Source: Barnesiella sp. (GTDB lineage Bacteria; Bacteroidota; Bacteroidia; Bacteroidales; Muribaculaceae). From it: a stretch of DNA of 62,933 bases. A program made the position numbers and the translations under genes. The notes below the pieces were generated by a model. The model did not search any database. It worked only from the letters and a program-made list of their open reading frames with translations, and was not told the DNA's origin. Position 1 is the stretch's first letter. Every line of letters begins with the position of its first letter. Shown one piece after another: positions 26,804 to 35,540 of this stretch. Where the stretch lies: the NCBI GenBank assembly GCA_014800945.1, contig JAAVFD010000033.1, forward strand, positions 1 to 62,933, given 5' to 3'.

Positions 26804-29629
26804 TTACATCGGGCGTCTGCCCCCCATGCCACCGGGGCGTCCGCCGGGACCACCGGGACCCATGTTTCTGCCTTGGGGCTGCTTGCCCTTACCGAATGTG
26901 TTGAAGCGGTAAGAAACGGTGAACATAAAATAGCGCGCGAGTGTATTGTACCTGATATCATCGGTATAAAGAGCCGAGGTTGATCGATTGATGCTACTAC
27001 GCTGATTCAGAAGGTCATAAGCTTTGACTGAGAAGGTAAGCGAGCGGTCACGCAACGCCTCATAGGACATCGAAGCGTTCCAAAGCCACTCGTTACGGTC
27101 ATAACCGTCTGAGTAACCCTTTGTGGCTGTGAATGTTACATCACTCGCCAGAATAATATTTATAGGAGTGCGATAGTAAGCCGAGAAAGAGCCTCCGTAA
27201 GAGTGCACTGTCTGATTGGTGAGATTGTTACGGCTATTGGAGTTTGATTGAGAGCTGAGACTATTGTGGGTGCTCTGAAGTCCATAGCGCGGACGAAGAT
27301 CAAACTCAAAGTTTTCGGGACGGAAAGCAATTCCCGGTGAAATATTCAGTCGGAAAGCATCGCTGCTGTTTCTTCTTAATCCCGACTGATTGTCAATGCT
27401 GATATAACCGATGCCGTGGCTATAGTTCGCGAAAATGTTGTTTGAGAATTGCCAGTATCTGTTTCTGAACGGCAAAGATATCATATTTGCGAGCATCGCG
27501 TTCCAGATACCGTTTGTGTTTCTATACCTCGTTTCCTGCGCACCGGTCTGCTCATTTCTCTGCACGGTGGAAATGATAGAATTCTGAAGCACCGAAGCAT
27601 TAGCCATAAGCATGATAGACCGCTGGTTCTGAGAATTGAAATCCTGGAAGCGCAGCATCATATTATGAGTAAACGAGGGCTTCAAATCAGGATTACCGTA
27701 AACGATGTTCATAGGATTTGACATATCGGGCACAGGCTGCAACTGCGAGATAGAGGGCTGCGATGAGCGACCGTTATATCTGATGTTGAGCGAGCGAGTC
27801 TTAGAAAAACGGTGACGGTAATTGACAAACGGAGCATAGTTGAGAACCCATCTTTCCGGAATATTTCTGTCGGAATTGATAAGATCGATGCTCTTGGACA
27901 TCTGCGGCACGAATGATAATCCCACCTCAAGATTGAGCGCTTTAGTAATCTGCTGGAAACTGATTCTCACATCCTGATTGAAATAATCGTTGCGGAATCG
28001 GTTGCTGAGGTCATCGATAAGAGCGCTATCCACATAATTGACAACCTCGCCAAGCGGGTCAAGCAGAGTAGCGTCATACACAAGCTTGTCGGCATTGTTC
28101 CAGCGATAGTTGGCACGATAGGCGAACTTAACGAAGCGTCCGTTTGACACATCTCCGATCGGTTCAGTCCAGGTCAGTCTGGCAGAAGCATTGTCATTCC
28201 AGGTGTGATTGTCGGTATATTGGTCGTAAATATCTGTGGAGTCATTGAAGAGATAGAATATATTTTTTGACCACGAATTCTCCTTCTCCTTGACGTTTGA
28301 GTGACTGTAATTAAGGTTCACCGAGAAAGATCGTCCACGCCTGCTGCGGAATTTGTGGTTATAGATAAGTCCGGTACCGAATTCGAGCGACTTGCCATTT
28401 GAAGATGCATCATTATAGCTGCGGCTTATAGCTGTTCGGGCACCGGTGAAGGTGAAAGTGGAATCGTTGCTGTAAGAATCATTTACATTATATGAGATTC
28501 TCGGTCGAACCTCAAGGGTGTTGAAAGAGTCCGGATTCCATTCAATCCTGAAATCGCCTCGGATATTGTGACCCTTGTCGCGAGAATACTTGTCGATAGA
28601 AGCGAACTGGTCAGTACCCTCGTATTTGCGTTCAGTTTCGGTGATAGACTTGCGGTCGGTGTGGCTGTACATGAGGTTACCGCCGGCTCTCAAAATCTCC
28701 TTGTTGCCGACGTTGAAATTGACACCGAACGCCTGAGAAGTTGTTATGCCGTTATTGCCACCGAAGCGACGGAAACGCTGTCCGTTGCCATCGGTGAATC
28801 CGAGCTGGTTTACATTGTTGAAATTGCCGAGGAAAGTAATCTGATTGTCGTTCCAGAAGCGGTTGACATTGAAATTGGCATTGTAGCGGTCATCGGTACC
28901 ATATCCGACTTCGGCGTTACCGAACCATCCATTCTTCATGCCCTTTTTCACAGTGAGGTTAATAACAGTTTCATCCTCACCGTCATCCACTCCCGTCATG
29001 CGGGCGAGGTCGCTCTTGCGATCCACAACCTGAAGTTTATCAACCATATCCACCGGTAAATTCTTAGAAGCCACCTGCGGGTCATCGCTGAAAAACTCCT
29101 TGCCGTCGATAAGTATTTTTTTGACCTCCTTACCTCCGGCGGTAATCTTGCCCTCGGAATCGACCTCCACACCGGGGAGTCGCTTCAGCAGGTCCTCTAC
29201 CACCGCATTCGGTGGTGTTTTGTAAGAGCCTGCATTGTACTCGATGGTATCCTCCATCACCTTGATTTCGGTCTGCACTCCTTTAACCACCACTTCTGCG
29301 AGCTCCAGAGCGCTTTCAGTGAGAGTGATAGTGTCCATACGGACATTTGTGCCCTTAACGTCGATATTGCGATTGTCCGTGGCGTATCCGAGGTAGATGG
29401 TTTGAACGATGTATTTGCCATTTGACACTCCTGTGAAGGTGAAAGCACCGTTGGTGTTTGTTTTCGCTCCCTGCACGAGTGCTGAATCGCGTGCTGCGAG
29501 GAGTTTGACAGTAGCCCCCGGAAGCAGCTCTCCGTCGGGGTCGGCTATAACTCCCCTAATGTTGTATGCCATTGCTGAAACGGCACAAAGAACGGCGCAG
29601 ATGCACGCCGTCAGTCGGTTGTTAGTCAT
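26804..29629 (-). CDS. TonB-dependent-receptor-like outer-membrane beta-barrel protein
   Basis: A 941-residue outer-membrane protein. A signal peptide (LTACICAVLCAVSAMA) is followed by a CarboxypepD_reg-like beta-sandwich (IRGVIADPDGELLPGATVKLL), then a plug-like domain (NAVVEDLLKRLPGVEVDSEGKI; ILIDGKEFFSDDP), then a long barrel ending with aromatic-rich strands (RYFMFTVSYRFN). This matches the OMP_b-brl_3 branch. The last 30 residues are Gly/Pro/Arg/Met-rich (MGPGGPGGRPGGMGGRRPM), an unusual tail after the barrel. No SusD-like partner is nearby, so it is not an obvious glycan system. The substrate is unknown. Confidence 0.88.
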   Translation of the reverse strand: MTNNRLTACICAVLCAVSAMAYNIRGVIADPDGELLPGATVKLLAARDSALVQGAKTNTNGAFTFTGVSNGKYIVQTIYLGYATDNRNIDVKGTNVRMDTITLTESALELAEVVVKGVQTEIKVMEDTIEYNAGSYKTPPNAVVEDLLKRLPGVEVDSEGKITAGGKEVKKILIDGKEFFSDDPQVASKNLPVDMVDKLQVVDRKSDLARMTGVDDGEDETVINLTVKKGMKNGWFGNAEVGYGTDDRYNANFNVNRFWNDNQITFLGNFNNVNQLGFTDGNGQRFRRFGGNNGITTSQAFGVNFNVGNKEILRAGGNLMYSHTDRKSITETERKYEGTDQFASIDKYSRDKGHNIRGDFRIEWNPDSFNTLEVRPRISYNVNDSYSNDSTFTFTGARTAISRSYNDASSNGKSLEFGTGLIYNHKFRSRRGRSFSVNLNYSHSNVKEKENSWSKNIFYLFNDSTDIYDQYTDNHTWNDNASARLTWTEPIGDVSNGRFVKFAYRANYRWNNADKLVYDATLLDPLGEVVNYVDSALIDDLSNRFRNDYFNQDVRISFQQITKALNLEVGLSFVPQMSKSIDLINSDRNIPERWVLNYAPFVNYRHRFSKTRSLNIRYNGRSSQPSISQLQPVPDMSNPMNIVYGNPDLKPSFTHNMMLRFQDFNSQNQRSIMLMANASVLQNSIISTVQRNEQTGAQETRYRNTNGIWNAMLANMISLPFRNRYWQFSNNIFANYSHGIGYISIDNQSGLRRNSSDAFRLNISPGIAFRPENFEFDLRPRYGLQSTHNSLSSQSNSNSRNNLTNQTVHSYGGSFSAYYRTPINIILASDVTFTATKGYSDGYDRNEWLWNASMSYEALRDRSLTFSVKAYDLLNQRSSINRSTSALYTDDIRYNTLARYFMFTVSYRFNTFGKGKQPQGRNMGPGGPGGRPGGMGGRRPM

Positions 29630-29734
29630 ATATGATTGGTATTAATTTTCAACATCCAAATGTATAGACGGGCATAGCCGGGAATGGTTTAATTGAGTGG
29701 TGGATTTTTTTCAATAACGGTCTCCGAGGGGGGG

Positions 29735-29780
29735 AAAAAAAAGGGAGAGCGCGGGGCCTGTGTGGGTCTCGCGCTCTTCT
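29735..29780 (-). terminator. Terminator of the fimbrial operon
   Basis: Minus-strand stem AGAGCGCG (29770-29777) pairs with CGCGCTCT (29746-29753), followed by CCC and eight T. It ends the leftward transcript of the tip-protein gene. The 29630-29815 gap holds little else. Confidence 0.8.
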
Positions 29781-29815
29781 TTTGAGTATATAATTGTCAG
29801 GTTTAGTTAGATGGG

Positions 29816-32800
29816 TTAGTTTTTGTAAATGAGTCGTATTGGCAGTGCATCAGATGCCTGTCTCATACCGTCATTAGCACTACCGGAAACTCCGTTTCCT
29901 AATGATGCCGCTGCATAAGCACTGAAGTCAAATGAATAGTAGTTCATATCCCAGGAGTAACTCCAGTTATTTGTTACTATATCACCTCCCTCCTTCGGCG
30001 CGTCATACCAATAAATAGCACCGGCATTTCTGTATAGGTTGTAAGGAATCGGACGGTACATGTTACCATCACCGGTAAGCACTCCAAATACACCGCTATA
30101 ACATAAAGTACCTACCATCTGATTTTTATCCGCGTGCTGGGTTGTAGAATTCGGAATTGTCGGGAAAAGAGATCCGGACATTTGTGTCATAGCACACGGT
30201 CTTCTTGCTTGCCCCTCCACTCCCATAGGGAAGAATATCTGATTGCCATTTGCAGGGTCATAAACAAGACAGCCACGTGTACCCTTATTTGTGATGTCTC
30301 TCGGGTCCGTATTGTCTCCATCAAAATAGGTATAGGCATCACCTACGGTCTTAGCTGTAGCTATAGCGGCATCACCATAGATAACTCCATAAGCCTGCTC
30401 ATTTGCAGCCAGCGCGGTAAAATCATCCCATGACGGTATAGAAAACTGCTCATTAGTTTTATAATCTACAAACGTTGTAGTCCAGCTATATTCTGCACCT
30501 TTTCGATTATCAGCGCCGCCATAATTCATAGCTCCGTATGCCGGCATTTCATCCCATTTCTTAGTAAATTTAGAGAGTGTGCCATTATCGTTGAGCTTGA
30601 TTAGCTGAAGTGGTGTATCATAAATAGGATAATACAAGCCATAATCCTTATTATTGATTTCCATAATACCGTCCTCATAGTTAGCACGCTTGTACATTGT
30701 GCCGAGTGAAAGTGGGTTTGCAGTTCTAACAAATTTCATATTACCCGCTTCCGAGCGTTTCTGAGGTGTAACAGCATTGACATTCTTGCCGTTCATGGCA
30801 TAAATGCTATAGCAACTCCAGTTCTTGCCGCCAAGCGGAGTTTTGGCATCATAGCCCTGACGGACAAGGATAAGGTGGACACAGGTGTAGTTCATATACT
30901 CCACCTTTATAATACCGTAGCGCGCCTCATTAGCACCGATAGTACTGTTCGGTTTATAGGTAAACTTCATTGTTGAGCCACCGGAACCTTCGATATAGTT
31001 ATTACCGTTTTCCGGATTTTCATCACTCACAGTTTTGACCTCTTTGCCGTTACCGGTAAGAGTGAACCAAGCAGCTTCACGAGCTTTGGAGGTGCCGCTT
31101 GTCATGATAGAGGCTCTCCAGGGGCCTACAGAGGATGTTAAAGATGTAAAATCATTAGTATTAGCCACCTCAAGAATACTCAAGTCAATATCAAAGGGGT
31201 CGTCATTATTCGCTGCTCTCCATATAGCCTTGGGATTGACAATTCTTCGCACCTGAAAGATTGGCACATCCTTGTATGGGAACTTATTACCCTGAATATC
31301 CTCAAACTCTACCGGATTACCGGCAGCATCAAGTGCGTAAAATCTTACGACAGCCTTTCTGCGATAAGCATTGTAGGGATTATTGCCGGTGAAGCCGGTC
31401 ATCTGCACCATATTCTTGGCGCGTGTCCACATAGGTACTTGAACAATTACATCATCACCCTGTTTCTCAACCGAGTAAGTACCTTGATTTTCATTATTAC
31501 TATTAATGGGTACATCCGTAGCTGTTTTAGTCAGGTCATATTCAGCCCACCACTTTTGGTTATCACAATAATAGTTCTTGATAATATCCATTGCTCCCGG
31601 ACCGTAGTTTTCAGTCGGGTCACCAATAGTAATATGTTCAGTGGCACGGAGAGCAAGGAATCCAAGGAAATTCGCATTACCGCGATACGCATTCCAATCG
31701 TTATATTCATCTTTAAATTTCGCCCACGCAGCCCTATTCCATGTAAACTCATCGTAGTTATACATATTATAGGTAGGAGTAGCCGGCACTTCGTCCGCCT
31801 GAGTAGGATCGTAAGGCGCCCAGTTGTTTTCAACGATCTCTGCTCTGAGTTTGGCTATACCGTCAGCATTTGAGATACGCACCGGCATAGACATAGTCTG
31901 CTTGTAAAGATACGAGATGAAATACTCATCCGGTGTGTGGATACCGTGGTGAGGCTCCTCATAGTCAATGTGCCAGTCCGGTTCGTTAGCCCAGTTCTTG
32001 AACTTAAGGGTCAGCTTGTAGTGATAGTTACGCTCGGCATCGTAATTGTAAGTGGTATTTTTACCGAGCATAAAGCGATAACGAATGGGACCGGAGGTGA
32101 TTTTTTTCTCATTGACAGAGCTATAGTACGCCTCCACCTCGATGAAAGTGCCATTTGGAACCTTGTCCTTATAATCCACATAACCGGGAGCTCCGTCGGG
32201 ATGACCGCCGGTGGAAATATAAGGATTGTTAGCCATCTCTGTGGAATTCATCTGTTTGTTGTATCTTGAACCACTTTCAGCCCAGTCCCCCTGGCAGTTC
32301 TCGAAGAAGAAGAGCGACTCGGCATCGGCATCATGAGGCTTGTCAAGGTCCGGTGTCGAACCTTCCTGAAGGATAAGCCACTTTGAGTGATCGTTTTCTC
32401 CCCCCTCGGAATAGTAGTTGATAATCTGCAAAGGAGCGGCATCTTTATCGGTAATAAGCTGATCAGCTCCCGGGGTATTTTTTTTGCCGACATAGCAACC
32501 ATCTGCTATGTGGCGGATAGTAGCAGACTTGATATAGATAGTCACACCATCTTCAAGCCCCGAGGGGTCAAAGCCGATTGTGATTTTAGATGCCAGACGA
32601 CGCAGCCAGGCATTGAGCGAAACGCCGGTTTTGTTAATGGTAACAACCGGAGCGACAAAACCTTTGGAGTTAGAGATATCCATGTCTTTCAAATCGGAGG
32701 TGCCGAACCATCCGAACATGGTGCCATTGTTTGCCACGTTTGCCGGATCCCACGGAATGTATATATTCTTGAGGTCGCTCTCGGTAGGCACTTGATCAGC

Positions 32801-33244
32801 CTGAAAATACGCAATATAATTCTCAGGGATGTTAGCAACCGCATAGATTTTGTACTTACCGTAAGGCAGCTTGAAATTAAATGAAGCGGTATAAGTGGGA
32901 TTCTCCACCTCCGGGGTAGATCCGGCTGGCTTCTGATTGTTTGTCGGATCTTTCGGGATATTGAGGCTGGTTTTGTCAAATAGCTGTGATGCTACAAGCT
33001 CAGAGCCATCCTCTGTGTAGGCAAAGAGATAGATATTGTTGATAGAATTAAGCGAGCTGCCAGCCGCACTCCTGCTGTCATTCAGCGCGGGAGTAAAGCT
33101 TTTGAAAGTAACGGAGGCAGAAATCTTTGCCTCGCCCTCACCTATCTCCTCATCGCTCCAGATGCGATCGTCTGTACACGATGGTGCAGCCACTGCAGCG
33201 AGCAGTGACAAAGCAGCTAAAATTCTGTTGTATATTCGGTTCAT
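29816..33244 (-). CDS. Fimbrial tip-type protein (DUF4906-like), large adhesin candidate
   Basis: A 1142-residue lipoprotein, last gene of the fimbrial operon. The signal ends APSC (Cys23). Residues 40-400 resemble fimbrillin-family beta-sandwich domains (INNIYLFAYTEDGSELV; YGKYKIYAVANIPENYIA). An Arg at residue 58 in DSRS lies where pilins are cleaved before assembly. The C-terminal 340 residues look different: QFSIPSWDDFTAL, YTYFDGDNTDPRD and ALPIRLIYK recall formylglycine-enzyme/C-type-lectin-like folds used by adhesins. Size, position and the lack of an anchor feature suggest a tip adhesin. The DUF4906 name is my family guess; ligand unknown. Confidence 0.75.
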   Translation of the reverse strand: MNRIYNRILAALSLLAAVAAPSCTDDRIWSDEEIGEGEAKISASVTFKSFTPALNDSRSAAGSSLNSINNIYLFAYTEDGSELVASQLFDKTSLNIPKDPTNNQKPAGSTPEVENPTYTASFNFKLPYGKYKIYAVANIPENYIAYFQADQVPTESDLKNIYIPWDPANVANNGTMFGWFGTSDLKDMDISNSKGFVAPVVTINKTGVSLNAWLRRLASKITIGFDPSGLEDGVTIYIKSATIRHIADGCYVGKKNTPGADQLITDKDAAPLQIINYYSEGGENDHSKWLILQEGSTPDLDKPHDADAESLFFFENCQGDWAESGSRYNKQMNSTEMANNPYISTGGHPDGAPGYVDYKDKVPNGTFIEVEAYYSSVNEKKITSGPIRYRFMLGKNTTYNYDAERNYHYKLTLKFKNWANEPDWHIDYEEPHHGIHTPDEYFISYLYKQTMSMPVRISNADGIAKLRAEIVENNWAPYDPTQADEVPATPTYNMYNYDEFTWNRAAWAKFKDEYNDWNAYRGNANFLGFLALRATEHITIGDPTENYGPGAMDIIKNYYCDNQKWWAEYDLTKTATDVPINSNNENQGTYSVEKQGDDVIVQVPMWTRAKNMVQMTGFTGNNPYNAYRRKAVVRFYALDAAGNPVEFEDIQGNKFPYKDVPIFQVRRIVNPKAIWRAANNDDPFDIDLSILEVANTNDFTSLTSSVGPWRASIMTSGTSKAREAAWFTLTGNGKEVKTVSDENPENGNNYIEGSGGSTMKFTYKPNSTIGANEARYGIIKVEYMNYTCVHLILVRQGYDAKTPLGGKNWSCYSIYAMNGKNVNAVTPQKRSEAGNMKFVRTANPLSLGTMYKRANYEDGIMEINNKDYGLYYPIYDTPLQLIKLNDNGTLSKFTKKWDEMPAYGAMNYGGADNRKGAEYSWTTTFVDYKTNEQFSIPSWDDFTALAANEQAYGVIYGDAAIATAKTVGDAYTYFDGDNTDPRDITNKGTRGCLVYDPANGNQIFFPMGVEGQARRPCAMTQMSGSLFPTIPNSTTQHADKNQMVGTLCYSGVFGVLTGDGNMYRPIPYNLYRNAGAIYWYDAPKEGGDIVTNNWSYSWDMNYYSFDFSAYAAASLGNGVSGSANDGMRQASDALPIRLIYKN

Positions 33245-33264
33245 ATTCAGAAAATCATTCTAAA

Positions 33265-34497
33265 TTATAGTCCAAATTCCGGTAATAGAGAAACTTCATT
33301 GTAGGGAGCGACAACGGCATTCCAGGTAATGCCCGTGCCGTCAAAGTTGATATTAACAATCAGATGTGTATTTCTGGCGATACCCTGAATATTGTCCTTC
33401 ATCATGAGGATATTATTTGTCAACGACTGAGCCGGGAGCCATTCACTACTATCGGAAAGCCTTACAGAAACCTTGAAATTGGTCTGACTGTCGGTAAACT
33501 TGGTTTCCGGGAAATAGTATGGTCCGATCGTAGCCTTCGATCCCTTTTGAACCGGCACGTACTTGTCAGCCGGAAGATTGACAGGATAATTGAGCAGAGG
33601 ATTGTTTGAGGGCACGTTGAAAGATGAAATATATCTGTTCGTGACCACAAACGAACCTGTATTATCATCCATAACGGGAAGATTCGTAGATACTTTTGCC
33701 GGTTCGTAAACAGCATCATGCGGGAACACGTACTGAGACTGGTCAATGTTTTCCAATCTGATACCGGTAACGCTGACTCCTTTAGCCTTGTACTCTTCAG
33801 AGACGTTTACATTGTAAGTAACCTTGCAGGCGACTCTTGTCAAGAAGAGGTGCACATCCACAGTGTTCTCCTCACGCACAGACGGTTCATCATTCGACAC
33901 CTCGCGCGTAACCAGCGGAGCGATATCAAACCACTCAGCCATCGGCATTCCGTCGGCGAAAATATTGCCGGTTATATTCGGTGCAACAGCAGGCGCAGCA
34001 ACAGTCCAGCCTAAGAGAAGAGTCTGGTTAAAGGTACGTTTCTCTTCAAACGAATCAAGGAAAGATCTAACAGTGGTAAACCCGGAATTTCTCGGGGGTG
34101 TCAGATAGTCCTCATTTGCAATCAGAAGGACTCGGTATTCATAGTTGCCAAGCACCTTGAATTCGAGTTTTTCAGTCGGATAGCCGTTTGATGAAGTAGA
34201 TACCAACCTATTAGCCAACACAATACGTGTGCCGGAATCTCCCGGTCTTGTGATAATGATTCGTAGGGTGTTAACATTTTCATAGTCGCCCTCGGACGGA
34301 TCATATCTGTCGGGAGCAGAAGCCCTTGAGAGACTCTGAGCAACTCCGGGATTTATTTTAAGCCTGAGAGTGACATACTTTTCCGGCAGAGGCGTGTTGT
34401 CATCCGAGCAAGCGGAAACCACACAGCAAAGCGCCAGAAAAAGGGAAGCCAGAGCAGCTAAGCGCCCAATCAGGTGTTTTTTAGTCAAATGTAGCAT
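33265..34497 (-). CDS. Accessory fimbrial lipoprotein (Mfa3/FimC-like position)
   Basis: A 410-residue lipoprotein with a signal ending VVSAC (Cys30). The fold is pilin-like: KYVTLRLKINPGV, then SLSR with Arg58, VNTLRIIITRPGDSG and EYRVLLIANEDYL follow the order of Mfa/Fim pilin N-domains. It lies between the anchor gene and the tip gene. I chose the ATG at 34497; an ATG at 34512 is also possible. Either start overlaps the anchor gene's end (by 17 or 32 nt), so translation is coupled. A minor tip-complex subunit is likely. Confidence 0.75.
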   Translation of the reverse strand: MLHLTKKHLIGRLAALASLFLALCCVVSACSDDNTPLPEKYVTLRLKINPGVAQSLSRASAPDRYDPSEGDYENVNTLRIIITRPGDSGTRIVLANRLVSTSSNGYPTEKLEFKVLGNYEYRVLLIANEDYLTPPRNSGFTTVRSFLDSFEEKRTFNQTLLLGWTVAAPAVAPNITGNIFADGMPMAEWFDIAPLVTREVSNDEPSVREENTVDVHLFLTRVACKVTYNVNVSEEYKAKGVSVTGIRLENIDQSQYVFPHDAVYEPAKVSTNLPVMDDNTGSFVVTNRYISSFNVPSNNPLLNYPVNLPADKYVPVQKGSKATIGPYYFPETKFTDSQTNFKVSVRLSDSSEWLPAQSLTNNILMMKDNIQGIARNTHLIVNINFDGTGITWNAVVAPYNEVSLLPEFGL

Positions 34498-35503
34498 GGT
34501 CAATTCTAACATACCAGTTATTAACTACAATGTACGCATCGACCCAACGTCCGTTATCAAGGAAAAGAATGACATCCCAATGGTTCTCCCTGTCAAGATA
34601 CTCCTGATCGGGCATACTATTAAAGTGATCGCTCTTCATGAGCAGGAGATAGTTGACAATAGGTATATCGAGAACGGTTTTATCAGCCATAACTTCCGAA
34701 ATGTGGAGTCTGGTGTTTGAACCCGCCATGAGACGGTTTACAGAGAACTCAGCGTAAGCGAGAGTGATAATGTCGTCAGCCTCAGACAAGCCGGCATCTT
34801 TCTGACCTACAGACCAGGGATAGTAAACATTACCGTTTGTGGTGGGGATGATTTCATTAGAGCCGTTGAGCTCAGTATTGTTAGCATAAATGGCGAAATT
34901 GAAATCTTCCGGCTCCACGGGGCTTCCATCCACATTCTGCAGGAGGATACGGATAGAATTGGTGTCGCGCATCATGCTGACAGTTCCGGCGGTATAGTCC
35001 AGAGCGCCTTTGGGCACCTCCATGGTGAGTTCACCATAATAGAGATTATGGAGGTCAACACCGGGAATTGCATCCACAAGGTTGGTATTCATAGCCACAG
35101 CGAGCTGAGAGAAATTAGTTCCGGCAGCCGGCTCGGTCATGAAATGGAAAGAAGATTGCGGACATTCCATGCCTCCGTAAGCCACAAACTTATATGTTTT
35201 GCCGGCGGGGAGGTCGAGTGTCATGCGCCAGTTTTCATCAGCGAGCACTGAGGTTGTCTCGGTCTTGGATGTGACAAAATTACCATTCTGATCATATACC
35301 AGAAGAGTGAGACAATCCACCTGAGCGGGGAAAGCGTTTGCATACAACATATTATAGTCATACACAAATTGCAGCGCCACTCCTTCGGGACACGGATCGA
35401 GGTCATCATTGATGAGCGAACAGGAGGCGAGCCCCAGCGCGGAAGCGGCAATGACAGCCGCTCCGGCGAGGATGTGTTGAATTTTATGTTTTAGATTAAT
35501 CAT
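34481..35503 (-). CDS. Mfa2/FimB-family fimbrial anchor
   Basis: A 340-residue lipoprotein that would hold the fimbria on the outer membrane. The signal ends GLASC (Cys28) and is followed by SLINDDLDPCPEGVALQFVYDYNM, very like the FimB/Mfa2 start. CLTLLVYDQNGNFVTSKTETT and GKTYKFVAYGGMECPQSSF follow. Unlike its pilin neighbours it has no SR-S/A cleavage site after the lipid Cys, as expected for a subunit that stays lipidated and ends assembly. It follows the shaft-pilin gene by 37 nt. Confidence 0.88.
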   Translation of the reverse strand: MINLKHKIQHILAGAAVIAASALGLASCSLINDDLDPCPEGVALQFVYDYNMLYANAFPAQVDCLTLLVYDQNGNFVTSKTETTSVLADENWRMTLDLPAGKTYKFVAYGGMECPQSSFHFMTEPAAGTNFSQLAVAMNTNLVDAIPGVDLHNLYYGELTMEVPKGALDYTAGTVSMMRDTNSIRILLQNVDGSPVEPEDFNFAIYANNTELNGSNEIIPTTNGNVYYPWSVGQKDAGLSEADDIITLAYAEFSVNRLMAGSNTRLHISEVMADKTVLDIPIVNYLLLMKSDHFNSMPDQEYLDRENHWDVILFLDNGRWVDAYIVVNNWYVRIDHATFD

Positions 35504-35540
35504 TGGTGTCGATTAAAATAATTATTAGAGGAGACCGCGC

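Noticed and set aside
29732-29742. Second G-rich homopolymer near the tip-gene terminator as a phase switch
   Set aside because: It is downstream of the operon's last gene and next to the terminator T tract, so length change would not affect expression in an obvious way.
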